From Micrococcus sp. (lineage in GTDB: Bacteria; Actinomycetota; Actinomycetes; Actinomycetales; Micrococcaceae), in assembly GCA_029961105.1 (NCBI GenBank), contig JASBVO010000013.1:38965-102964 (forward strand): a stretch of DNA of 64,000 nucleotides, written 5' to 3'. The notes below the pieces were generated by a model, which was given only the letters and a program-made list of their open reading frames with translations, ran no database searches and was not told where the DNA came from. Positions 1 to 9,235 of this stretch are shown here, in pieces. How positions within the stretch are numbered: the first letter of the stretch is position 1; each line of letters starts with the position of its first letter. Both the position numbers and the translations under genes were made by a program.

Positions 1-1
1 C

Positions 2-451
2 TTCACCACCGCCCTCGACGCCCCCCACGAGCCATTCGTCCTCGAGCTGCCCAACGTCTGGCACCTGGCCACCGACGTCACGGCGCGGCTCGTGGGGGCG
101 GACGGTGCCCGGCGCACCGGACCCGGCGCCCTGGCCCTCACCGAGGTCCTGCACCCCACGGCCGCCGTGTGCGGCACCCCGCGGGAGACCGCCGCCGCGC
201 TCATCCACCGACTGGAGGCCGAGGACCGCGGGATGGACCGCGGCCTCTACGCCGGCCCCGTGGGCTGGCTGGACGGCAACGGCAACGGCGAGTTCGGCAT
301 CGCCCTGCGCGGGGCCGTCGTCGAGGACGAGCACACGGTGCGCCTCTACGCCGGCTGCGGGATCGTGGCCGCCTCGGACCCGGCGGCCGAGCTGGCCGAG
401 ACCACCGCGAAGATGCGGCCCATGCTCCAGGCCCTGGGCCTGCGCGCCTGA
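2..451 (+). CDS. menF: Isochorismate synthase, C-terminal part (5' end outside window)
   Basis: Open frame from base 2; translation ...GALALTEVLHPTAAVCGTPRETAAALI...DRGLYAGPVGWLDGNGNGEFGIALRGA...LYAGCGIVAASDPAAELAET matches the chorismate-binding enzyme C-terminus; near other men genes. Confidence 0.88.
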   Translation, partial: FTTALDAPHEPFVLELPNVWHLATDVTARLVGADGARRTGPGALALTEVLHPTAAVCGTPRETAAALIHRLEAEDRGMDRGLYAGPVGWLDGNGNGEFGIALRGAVVEDEHTVRLYAGCGIVAASDPAAELAETTAKMRPMLQALGLRA

Positions 452-455
452 GCCG

Positions 456-905
456 TCAGCCCGCCAGCCGCCCGGGGGCGTGCTCGAAGATGACGGAGGT
501 GTTCGTGGCCGCCACCTCCTCGCGCACGCTCAGGGTCTCGGACACCAGCGTGCGCAGTTCGGCGGCGTCCTTCACGGCCACGTGCAGCAGGAAGTCTCGG
601 TCCCCGGAGACGAAGTACACCCGCTGCGTGGCCGGCAGCCGCTCCAGGTAGTCCTGGAACCGCCGCAGCCCGGATCGGGCGTGGGAGTGCAGGCGGATCG
701 AGATCAGCGCCTCCAGGCCTAGCCCCAGCACGGCCGGGTCCACGGCGGCGTGGAAGCCGGAGATGGCGCCGGAGGCCACGAGCGCCCGGACCCGCTTGTG
801 GCAGGTCGACTCCGCGATCCCCACCCGGGTGGCCAGCTCGCTGAGGGGCATCCGGCCACTGCGCTGGAGCACCCGCAGCAGTGCCAGGTCGATCTCGTCG
901 GTCAT
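456..905 (-). CDS. Lrp/AsnC family transcriptional regulator
   Basis: MTDEIDLALLRVLQRSGRMPLSELATRVGIAESTCHKRVRAL: AsnC HTH plus RAM-like domain; divergent from an amino-acid dehydrogenase. Confidence 0.9.
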   Translation of the reverse strand: MTDEIDLALLRVLQRSGRMPLSELATRVGIAESTCHKRVRALVASGAISGFHAAVDPAVLGLGLEALISIRLHSHARSGLRRFQDYLERLPATQRVYFVSGDRDFLLHVAVKDAAELRTLVSETLSVREEVAATNTSVIFEHAPGRLAG

Positions 906-991
906 GGCGGATTCCTTCGATTTCGGGGCGGATCGTGAGGATTCCGCCGACGGCATCCCCAGCCTAGGTGAGATCTGTCACGCTGGTCAGC

Positions 992-2218
992 ATGAACACT
1001 GCACTCGTCATCGGCGCCGGCATCGTGGGCCTGAGCACGGCCTGGCACCTCCAGGAACGGGGCGTGGACGTCACGGTCCTGGACCGGGACGGCGTGGCCG
1101 CCGGATCCTCCTGGGGCAACGCCGGCTGGCTCTCCCCCGGCAAGACGATCCCGCTGGCCGAGCCCGGGTTGTGGACCTACGGCCCCACCGCCCTGCTGGA
1201 CCCGGACGCCGCCCTGCACGTCCCCGCCCGCTGGGACCCGGCGACGTGGTCCTTCTTCGCCCGGTTCATGGGCCACGCCACGCACCGGACCTGGGACAGG
1301 ACCATGGCCGCCCTGACCCCGATCGACCAGCTCGCCCTGGAGGCCTTCGACGAGCTGACCGGCTCGGGGGTGGACTCGTGGACGCGCGAGGGGCCCTTCG
1401 TCGTCGGGTTCACCGAGGAGCGCCACGCCACCGGCTTCCTCCGGGAGGTGGAGGGCGTCGTCCGGCACGGGCAGGACGTGCCGCTGGAGCGGCTGGAGAA
1501 CCCCCGCGAGCTGGCCCCGCAGCTCTCGGAAGCGGTCGGCGTGGCGTACCGCCTCGGCGGGCAGCGGTTCATCGAGCCTGGGCCCTTCGTCCAGGCACTG
1601 GCCGACTCCGTGGTGGCCCGGGGCGGGATCCTGTGCACCGACACCGAGGTGCGTTCCCTCACCACCGGCGGCGCCCACCCCGGCGTGGTCCTGTCCACCG
1701 GCCAGACCCTGGGCGCAGACGCGGTGGTGGTGGCCACCGGCGCCTGGCTGCCGAGGCTGGTGCGCGACTGCGGCGTGAAGGTGCGTGTCCAGGCCGGCCG
1801 CGGCTACTCGTTCACGGTGGCCACCGAGGAGCCGGCGGAGTACCCCGTGTACCTGCCGTACCAGCGCATCGCGTGCACCCCGTACCAGGGGCGGTTCCGG
1901 ATCGCCGGCACCATGGAGTTCCGCGGGCCCGATGAGCCCCTGCAGCCCCGACGGATCGAGGCGATCGTCAACCAGGCCCGGACCCTGATGACCGGCATGG
2001 ACCTGGACGACCGCCGGGACGAGTGGGTCGGCTCCCGGCCGGTGACCCCGGACGGGCTGCCGATCGTCGGTGCCACCCGCGCCCCCGGCGTGTTCGTGGC
2101 CGGCGGCCACGGCATGTGGGGCGTCGTGCTGGGCCCGGCCACCGGCAAGCTGCTGGCCGAGCAGATGGTGACCGGCCGCACCGACCCGGCGATCGTGCCC
2201 TTCGACCCGCTGCGCTGA
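992..2218 (+). CDS. FAD-dependent oxidoreductase, D-amino-acid dehydrogenase (DadA-like)
   Basis: N-terminal MNTALVIGAGIVGLSTAWHLQERG dinucleotide-binding motif; C-terminal GSRPVTPDGLPIVGATRAPGVFVAGGHGMWGV typical of DAO/DadA. Confidence 0.85.
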   Translation: MNTALVIGAGIVGLSTAWHLQERGVDVTVLDRDGVAAGSSWGNAGWLSPGKTIPLAEPGLWTYGPTALLDPDAALHVPARWDPATWSFFARFMGHATHRTWDRTMAALTPIDQLALEAFDELTGSGVDSWTREGPFVVGFTEERHATGFLREVEGVVRHGQDVPLERLENPRELAPQLSEAVGVAYRLGGQRFIEPGPFVQALADSVVARGGILCTDTEVRSLTTGGAHPGVVLSTGQTLGADAVVVATGAWLPRLVRDCGVKVRVQAGRGYSFTVATEEPAEYPVYLPYQRIACTPYQGRFRIAGTMEFRGPDEPLQPRRIEAIVNQARTLMTGMDLDDRRDEWVGSRPVTPDGLPIVGATRAPGVFVAGGHGMWGVVLGPATGKLLAEQMVTGRTDPAIVPFDPLR

Positions 2219-2233
2219 CCGGCCCGCTAGAAG

Positions 2234-4147
2234 CTAGAAGGTCGCCCGGACCGCCTGCTCCACCAGCCGGCGCACCTCCGGGCGGGCGGCCCGGTCGGAC
2301 CGCAGCTCCAGCACGCGGCGTCCCCGCACCGGGGTGCCCAGGCCCAGGGCGGCGATCAGGTCCCGCTCGCTGTCGATCGGCGCCCACTCCACGCCGTAGG
2401 CCGCACACAGCGCCTGCACGTCCACCTCGTGGGGCGTGCCGAAGAACCGTTCCACCACCGGGCCCATGCCGGGCCGCTGCGCCACCTCGCCGTGCTCCAG
2501 GGCGGCGAAGATCGCCCCGCCACGGTCGTTGACCACCACGATGTCCAGGTCCGGCTCGGCCTCCCCCGGCCCGGTCAGCAGACCGCCGGCATCGTGCAGC
2601 AGGGTCAGGTCCCCGCACAGCAGCACGGTGCGCCGGCCCGTGGCCAGGGCGATGCCGCTGGCCGTGGAGACCGTGCCGTCGATCCCGGACAGTCCGCGGT
2701 TGGCGTACACGACCGAGGAGGGGGCCGTCGGGGGCCGCCAGGACAGGTTCACGTCCCGGATCACGGAGGAGGATCCCAGCACCAGCGGGCCGCGCACCGT
2801 GGTGGCCACCAGCTGGCCGGTGCGCAGCGCACCCGGGTGGCCGACGTCGTCGTGCCGGGTTGCCAGCGCCTCGTCCAGGGCGGACTGGGCGCGGTTGCCG
2901 GCCCGCTGCCAGTCCGCCAGCCAGCCGGCCGGGCCGCGGCCGGCGACGACGGCCAGTTCCTCCAGCTCCTCCACCGGGCGTTCGCGCCGGGTGCCCGGGA
3001 TGAACCAGGCCACCGGCTCGGGCTGGTGGAACGCGGTGTGCAGGTCCTGGCGCCCCAGCAGGGCGGTGACCTGCCGGGTCAGGGTGGGCCGGCCGAACAG
3101 GATGACCTGCTCGATCTGGCCGGCCAGCGGGTGCGCGTCCTCCCCCAGCCCCCCGGCCGAGCCGATCAGCAGCGGGTAGGGGCCGATCGCGTTGGGGCCG
3201 AACCGGGCATTGGAGCCGGGCTCGGCGAACAGGGGCAGCCCCAGCGCCGAGGCGAAGGCGGCCGGCAGCGGCCCGGAGCCGTGGCCGGCCACCACCACGG
3301 TGCGCGCCTCGTGCAGCTCGGAGACCTCCAGGTCCAGCTGCTCGGTCAGGTCCACGGGGTTGATGACCAGCTCCCCGTCCGGTCCGGTGAGCAGCTCCTC
3401 GCCCGCGCCGGCGTCCCAACCGGCGCCGTGCTGGCCGGGCTCGTCCGGCACGAGGGGGGCCCGGAAGCGCAGGTTCAGGTGCACCGGGCCGGGGGCGGAC
3501 TCGCGGATGGCCACCCCGGGAACCCCGCCGAAGCCCTCCACGTCCTCCGTGTCGAAGCCGTTCGCGGCCAGCAGCGCGCGCGAGACGGTGCTGGCCAGCC
3601 GTGCCCGGTGCTCCCGCAGGGCGGCGGCCAGCGGGTCGGCGTCCGGGCCGGAGACCTCGGCGGCCTCCGCCGCCAGCCAGGCGGGGATCTCGTCCTGGTC
3701 CAGGGGCACCGGCACGTCCCCGGACAGCGTCTCGGAGAAGCGCAGGTGCAGCGGGAAGATCCCGTCCTGGTCCGTGGTCTGGTTGGCCCCGGTGCCCTGC
3801 AGTTCCACCGGGCGGTCGGCCGTCAGCGCGATGAGCTGCACGCCCGCGTGGTCGGCCTCCATCAGGGCCGGCAGCAGGTTGCCCACCGCGGTCCCGGACG
3901 TGGTCACGACGCCGACCGGCCGGCCCGAGGCCAGGGACAGTCCCAGCGCGGTGAAGGCGGCCACGCGTTCGTCGATGCGCACGTGCAGCCGCACCCGCCC
4001 GGCGCGCTCGGCCTCGGCGAGGGCGTACACCAGGGGGGCGGAGCGGGAGCCGGGGGCGATGACGGCCTCGCGCAGCCCGCCGTCGAGCAACGCCTCGGTG
4101 ACCGTGCGGGCGACCTGCAGGGAGTCCAGGGAGGGGTCCATGGGCAC
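2234..4147 (-). CDS. menD: 2-succinyl-5-enolpyruvyl-6-hydroxy-3-cyclohexene-1-carboxylate synthase
   Basis: MDPSLDSLQVARTVTEALLDGGLREAVIAPGSRSAPLVYAL; ThDP enzyme layout, GNSLPIRD-equivalent region and NRGLSGIDGTVSTASGIALA motif. Confidence 0.95.
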   Translation of the reverse strand: MPMDPSLDSLQVARTVTEALLDGGLREAVIAPGSRSAPLVYALAEAERAGRVRLHVRIDERVAAFTALGLSLASGRPVGVVTTSGTAVGNLLPALMEADHAGVQLIALTADRPVELQGTGANQTTDQDGIFPLHLRFSETLSGDVPVPLDQDEIPAWLAAEAAEVSGPDADPLAAALREHRARLASTVSRALLAANGFDTEDVEGFGGVPGVAIRESAPGPVHLNLRFRAPLVPDEPGQHGAGWDAGAGEELLTGPDGELVINPVDLTEQLDLEVSELHEARTVVVAGHGSGPLPAAFASALGLPLFAEPGSNARFGPNAIGPYPLLIGSAGGLGEDAHPLAGQIEQVILFGRPTLTRQVTALLGRQDLHTAFHQPEPVAWFIPGTRRERPVEELEELAVVAGRGPAGWLADWQRAGNRAQSALDEALATRHDDVGHPGALRTGQLVATTVRGPLVLGSSSVIRDVNLSWRPPTAPSSVVYANRGLSGIDGTVSTASGIALATGRRTVLLCGDLTLLHDAGGLLTGPGEAEPDLDIVVVNDRGGAIFAALEHGEVAQRPGMGPVVERFFGTPHEVDVQALCAAYGVEWAPIDSERDLIAALGLGTPVRGRRVLELRSDRAARPEVRRLVEQAVRATF

Positions 4148-4213
4148 ATCCTACGGACCCCGCCTGATCAGGAGGTTAACCGCCGGGCATGCGCAAGGAG
4201 TCCTTAACCGGCC

Positions 4214-4274
4214 GCTCCCGGGTCACCAACGGTGGGTCCGCGAGGGAGACATCCACCGTTGGTGACCCGGGAGC
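4214..4274. repeat. Perfect 22-bp inverted repeat (17-nt loop), copy A of a dispersed palindromic element
   Basis: GCTCCCGGGTCACCAACGGTGG (4214-4235) and CCACCGTTGGTGACCCGGGAGC (4253-4274) are exact reverse complements. Confidence 0.95.
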
Positions 4275-4311
4275 AGGGCGTCAGCCGGGGTTCACGAGAG
4301 GATCAGACGAC

Positions 4312-6417
4312 TCAGTGACCCTGGCGGCGCTCGTGCTTGCCCACACCGTTGTTGCCGGAGGTCGAGAAGACCTGGACGACGGACGGGCGCGGGACCGCGA
4401 CCTTGTCCCGCACCTGCACCGGGCCGCCGGCCGGCAGGAAGTCCGGGAAGTAGGAGGTGTGCTTGCCCCAGTCGCCGTCCTCGCCCGGGTGCTGGACGTT
4501 GACGAACACCGAGTTGTCCTGGTCGTGGATGACCGGCCCGCAGGTCTCGGCGTCCACCGGGACCGAGAGGAACTGCTCGACGCGCCCGCGATCGCGGCCC
4601 TCGAGGGTCACCTTGTGCAGGGCATCGCCGTAGCCGATCTTGCCGGGGGCGCCGTCGGTGGAGATCCACAGGTTGCCCTCGGAGTCGAACGCCAGGTTGT
4701 CCGGGCAGGAGATCGGCGAGACCTTGTCCTTCGGGTAACCGGAGAAGTACGCGGACTCGGACTTCGCGGGGTCGCCGGCCAGCAGCAGGATGTTCCAGCC
4801 GAAGCGCTCGGCCGTGTGGTCGCCGCGCCGTTCCGTGATCTCGATGACGTGGCCGTCACGGTTGCCCAGCTTGCCGTCGGTGTAGGCGACCGGGTTGGCC
4901 TCGTCCACGGTGGCCACGGTGCGCTTGTCGTTGTTGGTCAGGGCCATGTAGACCTTGCCGGTGACCGGGTTGGTCTCCACGTCCTCGGGGCGGTCCATCT
5001 TGGTGGCGCCCACCTTGTCCGCGGCCAGGCGCGTGTAGACGAGCACCTCCTCCACGGTCATGCCGGGAACGAGCGACCGGTCGTTCTTGACCAGCGGGAT
5101 CCACCGGCCACGGCCGTCGAAGGCGCCGTCCGAGGGAACGTCCCCGGAACCGTCGATCTCGGAGGCCGGGGAGTCGCCCTCGAACTGCGCCACGTACAGG
5201 GTGCCCTCGGACAGCAGGGTCATGTTGTGCGCCTTGTCGCCCTTGCGGTACTTCTTGCGCGAGACGAACTTGTAGAGGTAGTCGTTCTTCTGGTCGTCAC
5301 CGGAGTAGACCACGGCGTGGCCGTCCCGGGACAGCACCGCGGTGCCGGCCTCGTGCTTGAAGCGGCCCAGGGCGGTGTGCTTGACCGGGGTGGAGGTGGG
5401 GTCCTCCGGATCCATCTCGATGATCCAGCCGAAGCGGTTCGCCTCGTTGGCGTAGCCCTCGTTGTTGAGGTTGAACCGGTCGTACACCGTCTCCCACTTC
5501 CGCTGCGTGGGCTTGGTGCCCAGGCCGTAGCGGGCTTCCTCGGCGGAACCGGTGCCGACGAAGTACTGGTCGAAGTTCTCCTCGCCCGAGAGCACCGTGC
5601 CCCACGGGGTGGTGCCGCCGGCGCAGTTGTTCAGGGTGCCCAGGACGGTGGTGCCCTCGGGGTCCTCCACGGTCTTGAGCAGGCCCGAACCGGCGGCCGG
5701 GCCGTCCACGGTGAAGGGGGTGAAGCCGGTGATGCGGCGGTTGCGGCGCCCGCCGCGGATGTACTCCCAGGGCTGGCCCTTGCCCTCGCGCTTCAGTTCC
5801 ACCACGGACATGCCGTGGGCGGCGATGCCGGCGTTGACGACGTCCTTCGGGTGGGAGGCGATGTACTCGGGGGAGAACATGATGTTCTCGTTGGTGTACT
5901 CGTGGTTGGACACCAGGTAGCCGCGGCGGTCGTTGCGGCCGTCGGTGATGACGTCCAGGTAGTCGTTGTTGTAGCCGAACTGCTTGGCCTGGGACTCACC
6001 GGTCTGGGCGGTGATGTCGAACTCCGGGGAGTCGGCGAACAGCGGATCGCCCCAGCGGATGATGGCCTTCCAGTCGTAGCCTTCGGGCACGGTGACATCG
6101 TCCACGGTCTTCGGGACGCCGTTGAGGGCCTGGAAGGGGAGCTTGCCGCCGCCCTTCGGGTGGGCGCTGCTGTGGGCCACGGCGGCCGGGGCGGTGGAGA
6201 CGGTGTTGGCGCCGACGACGACGGCGGCAGCCAGGCCGCCGCCGAGGCCCAGGGCGGCACGGCGGGAGATGGCCGCGGAGGCGATGTCCCGGAAGTGGGC
6301 GTTGTCCGAGGTGTTCGGGACCGGATGGGCGCAGGCGTTGCCGCACTTCAGGGCGCAGGTGACGGCAGAACGGTTGCCACGGGTGTGGCCGACCATGGGC
6401 AGGTGTCGCTTGAGCAT
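4312..6417 (-). CDS. PhoX family phosphatase (DUF839), Tat-exported
   Basis: SRRAALGLGGGLAAAVVVGANTVSTAPAAVAH Tat-like signal; body ...GTLNNCAGGTTPWGTVLSGEENFDQYF...RPEDVETNPVTGKVYMALTNN... PhoX hallmark. Confidence 0.93.
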   Translation of the reverse strand: MLKRHLPMVGHTRGNRSAVTCALKCGNACAHPVPNTSDNAHFRDIASAAISRRAALGLGGGLAAAVVVGANTVSTAPAAVAHSSAHPKGGGKLPFQALNGVPKTVDDVTVPEGYDWKAIIRWGDPLFADSPEFDITAQTGESQAKQFGYNNDYLDVITDGRNDRRGYLVSNHEYTNENIMFSPEYIASHPKDVVNAGIAAHGMSVVELKREGKGQPWEYIRGGRRNRRITGFTPFTVDGPAAGSGLLKTVEDPEGTTVLGTLNNCAGGTTPWGTVLSGEENFDQYFVGTGSAEEARYGLGTKPTQRKWETVYDRFNLNNEGYANEANRFGWIIEMDPEDPTSTPVKHTALGRFKHEAGTAVLSRDGHAVVYSGDDQKNDYLYKFVSRKKYRKGDKAHNMTLLSEGTLYVAQFEGDSPASEIDGSGDVPSDGAFDGRGRWIPLVKNDRSLVPGMTVEEVLVYTRLAADKVGATKMDRPEDVETNPVTGKVYMALTNNDKRTVATVDEANPVAYTDGKLGNRDGHVIEITERRGDHTAERFGWNILLLAGDPAKSESAYFSGYPKDKVSPISCPDNLAFDSEGNLWISTDGAPGKIGYGDALHKVTLEGRDRGRVEQFLSVPVDAETCGPVIHDQDNSVFVNVQHPGEDGDWGKHTSYFPDFLPAGGPVQVRDKVAVPRPSVVQVFSTSGNNGVGKHERRQGH

Positions 6418-6527
6418 GATGTCCTCCAAGACGGTGGGATGACTGAGCACCGGCAGCAGTGCTTCGCTTCGCCATTCGACAGGCCCCGGGTAACGGGATG
6501 GTGAACGTTCCGTGAGCGGAATTTAGG

Positions 6528-7574
6528 TCACGCCGATGGGGCCGAATCACCCGTCTCGAGTTGACGTGCGAGGATGCCATGGGCCGCCCGCAGACGTGAG
6601 CACCACCACTGCCGGCGGTCCTCGGCGACGCGCAGGGCGCCCAGGGCGGCGGGGTCCGGGACGGGCGCCGGGCCGGGACGCAGCCGGCCGGCGTCGGGAG
6701 TCCAGGACGGCACGGCCACGTCCTGGGCGAACAGCGCCACGGTGCCCAGCCCGCAGGCGTGCGGCAGCCGCGGCAGGCTGGCGGCGAGCGCCACCCCGGC
6801 GGCGATGCCCACCGAGGTGTCCAGGGCGGAGGACACCACGGCGTCCAGTCCCGCGGCCTGCACGATCCCCAGGGCCCGCCGCACCCCGCCGAGGGGCTGG
6901 ACCTTCACGACGACCAGGTCCGCGGCACCGGCCCGGGCCACGGCCACCGGGTCGGTCTCCTTGCGGACCGACTCGTCGGCGGCCAGCTTCAGGTCGATGC
7001 CGGCGCGCACGAGGGCCTCGCGCAGCCTGGCGAGCCCCTCGATGCCCGCGACCGGCTGTTCGGCGTACTCCAGTCCGTACCCGGCCAGCCGGCCCAGTGC
7101 GGCCAGCGCGGTGTCGTGGTCCCAGCCCTGGTTGGCGTCGATGCGCACGGCCGCGTCCGGCAGCAGGCGGCGCACCTCGGCCACCCGGGCCACGTCATCG
7201 TCGACGCCCTGGCCCTGCTCCGCCACCTTCACCTTGACGGCCGGGACCGCGCCGTACGCCTCCAGGACGCGTCCGACGTCGGCCGGGCGGACCGCCGGGA
7301 CGGTCGCGTTGACGGGGACGGACTCCCGGACCGGCGCCGGCCAGCCGTGCCAGCCGGCCTCGATCGCGGCGGCGAGCCAGCGGGAGGACTCGGTCGCACC
7401 GTACTCGGGGAACGGGGAGAACTCGGCCCACCCCGCCGGTCCGCGCAGCAGCATCGCCTCGCGCACGGTGGTGCCGCGGAAGCGGGTGTGCATCGGCTGG
7501 GCGACGACGACGGCGCCCTCCAGTAATTCATCGACTCCGGGCAGGGCCAGCCCGGCCAGCAGGGGCGGGATCAT
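6528..7574 (-). CDS. menC: o-succinylbenzoate synthase
   Basis: Enolase-superfamily features VRIDANQGWD, EYAEQP, ADESV, VVKVQPLGG; men context. Confidence 0.92.
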   Translation of the reverse strand: MIPPLLAGLALPGVDELLEGAVVVAQPMHTRFRGTTVREAMLLRGPAGWAEFSPFPEYGATESSRWLAAAIEAGWHGWPAPVRESVPVNATVPAVRPADVGRVLEAYGAVPAVKVKVAEQGQGVDDDVARVAEVRRLLPDAAVRIDANQGWDHDTALAALGRLAGYGLEYAEQPVAGIEGLARLREALVRAGIDLKLAADESVRKETDPVAVARAGAADLVVVKVQPLGGVRRALGIVQAAGLDAVVSSALDTSVGIAAGVALAASLPRLPHACGLGTVALFAQDVAVPSWTPDAGRLRPGPAPVPDPAALGALRVAEDRRQWWCSRLRAAHGILARQLETGDSAPSA

Positions 7575-7587
7575 GGCCCCAGCCTAT

Positions 7588-8190
7588 TCAGCGGGCCTGG
7601 TAGTAGCCGAACTTGCGGGCCACGGCCACCGCGCGGGCGCGGTCACCGAGGACGGACTCGAGTGCCTGGACCACGGAGGCGGTGGTCTCCGGGCGCAGGG
7701 ACCACTCCGCGGTGAACGGTTCGTCCCAGCGGGCCCAGGCGCTGCCGGTGGCGGCCAGGGCCAGCGCCATCTCCTCGAGCGAGTCGAAGGTCGGCTCCGG
7801 GTCGTCCAGCCGGTCCTCCCAGCCGTCGTCCCCGGGGGCGGTGAGGACCTTGCCGGTGTTCGCGTCGAGGATGAACGGGTCCGCGCCCTGCTTGGCCACC
7901 ACCGTCCACTCCTCGTTCCAGTCCACCAGCTGGGCGGCGGTGCGGCGGTTCCAGCGGTAGCCGGCCTGCTCGTCCCAGAGCCGCTCGAGCGGGAAGAACA
8001 GGAAGGGCAGCCCCGCGGTGTCGATCTCGATCCACTCCGGGCCCACCTCCCGGTAGAACCGGGCCAGCTGCGGGGCCAAGGGCGTCTCACCGGCCCATTC
8101 GATGGGCTCCTGGCGACTGACCGGCCCGAAGACGGCGAGCGCCTGGCGTGCTGCGACATGCTCGGGCGTGGTCCCCGCGATGTTGGCCAT
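7588..8190 (-). CDS. SMI1/KNR4-like hypothetical protein
   Basis: MANIAGTTPEHVAARQALAVFGPVSRQEPIEWAGETPLAPQLARFYREVGPEWIEI...GLPFLFFPLERLWDEQAGYRW resembles SMI1/KNR4-like folds. Confidence 0.55.
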   Translation of the reverse strand: MANIAGTTPEHVAARQALAVFGPVSRQEPIEWAGETPLAPQLARFYREVGPEWIEIDTAGLPFLFFPLERLWDEQAGYRWNRRTAAQLVDWNEEWTVVAKQGADPFILDANTGKVLTAPGDDGWEDRLDDPEPTFDSLEEMALALAATGSAWARWDEPFTAEWSLRPETTASVVQALESVLGDRARAVAVARKFGYYQAR

Positions 8191-8298
8191 GGGCCCGAGG
8201 ATAGACCGTCCAGCCGACGCCCGCATGACCGTTCGGCGACCATTCGTCGACATGCCGGTGACGGGGTCCTCCCAGCCGGCTGCGCCACAATGGTGGCC

Positions 8299-9222
8299 AT
8301 GCCCTCTGCCGTTCCCGACACGCTGCCGGTCCGGCCGGCCCGTCGGCCGGCCCGCGACCCCTGGGCCTGGCTGCTGGCGATGGCCGGCGGCGCCGGGCTG
8401 CTCCTGGCGGTCTTCACGGCCTTCGTGACCACCTCCACCGGGCAGCTCGCGGAGTCCATGGCCCTGGAGGCGGCCACCCACCGCCTCGCCTCGCTGCATG
8501 GGCCGGTGACCGTGGTCCTGGACCGGCTGCCGGAGATCGCCGGGGTGGTCGGCGTCGCCGCGTTCCTCGTGCTCACGGTCTGGCGCCGGCGCTGGTTCGC
8601 CTCCCTGGTGGCGGCGGCCGGGTTCGCCGGGGCCAATCTCACCACCCAGGTGCTCAAGAACGTGGTGCTCGTCCGCCCGGACCTGGACAATGGGGTGCCG
8701 TACTACACGGGCAACTCGCTGCCCTCCGGGCACACCACCTTCGCCGCCGCCGCTGCCCTGGCCGTGTTCCTGATGGTGGCCCCGCGCTGGCGGCCGGTGA
8801 CCGCCGCGGTCGGTGCACTGTTCGCCACCGCGGTGGGTGCCGGCACCTTCGTCGAGGCCTGGCACCGGCCCGCGGACATGGCGGCGGCCTACCTGGTGGC
8901 CGCGTGCTGGGCACTGGCGGCCGGGTGGGTCATCTTGCGCACGGGGGCGGACTGGAACACCGTGGGCCGGGCGAACGCCCGGTTCCCGCATCCGGCCGGC
9001 CACCCCGGCTGGGACGTGGCGCTATGGGCCGGCGGGCTCCTCTCCGTGGCCGGGGCGTGGCTGGCCTTCCAGGCCGCCGGCGGCGTGCCCGCCCTGGCCC
9101 CGGGCCCGGAACGGCACTCCGGGTGGCACTTCCTGGCCGGGCTGCTGTTCTCGGTGGGCCCCGGGCTGCTCGTCTTCGGGTTCCTGGCCACGTTCTTCCG
9201 CTGGCAGTCCGGACGCCGCTAG
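8299..9222 (+). CDS. Phosphatase PAP2 family membrane protein
   Basis: VLVRPDLDNGVPYYTGNSLPSGHTTFAAAAALAV...FVEAWHRPADMAAAYLVA: PAP2 motifs; multiple TM segments. Confidence 0.88.
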   Translation: MPSAVPDTLPVRPARRPARDPWAWLLAMAGGAGLLLAVFTAFVTTSTGQLAESMALEAATHRLASLHGPVTVVLDRLPEIAGVVGVAAFLVLTVWRRRWFASLVAAAGFAGANLTTQVLKNVVLVRPDLDNGVPYYTGNSLPSGHTTFAAAAALAVFLMVAPRWRPVTAAVGALFATAVGAGTFVEAWHRPADMAAAYLVAACWALAAGWVILRTGADWNTVGRANARFPHPAGHPGWDVALWAGGLLSVAGAWLAFQAAGGVPALAPGPERHSGWHFLAGLLFSVGPGLLVFGFLATFFRWQSGRR

Positions 9223-9235
9223 AAGAGCTGCGGGC

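Noticed and set aside
4189-6504. 771-aa plus-strand ORF
   Set aside because: Antisense to phoX; no recognisable domain.
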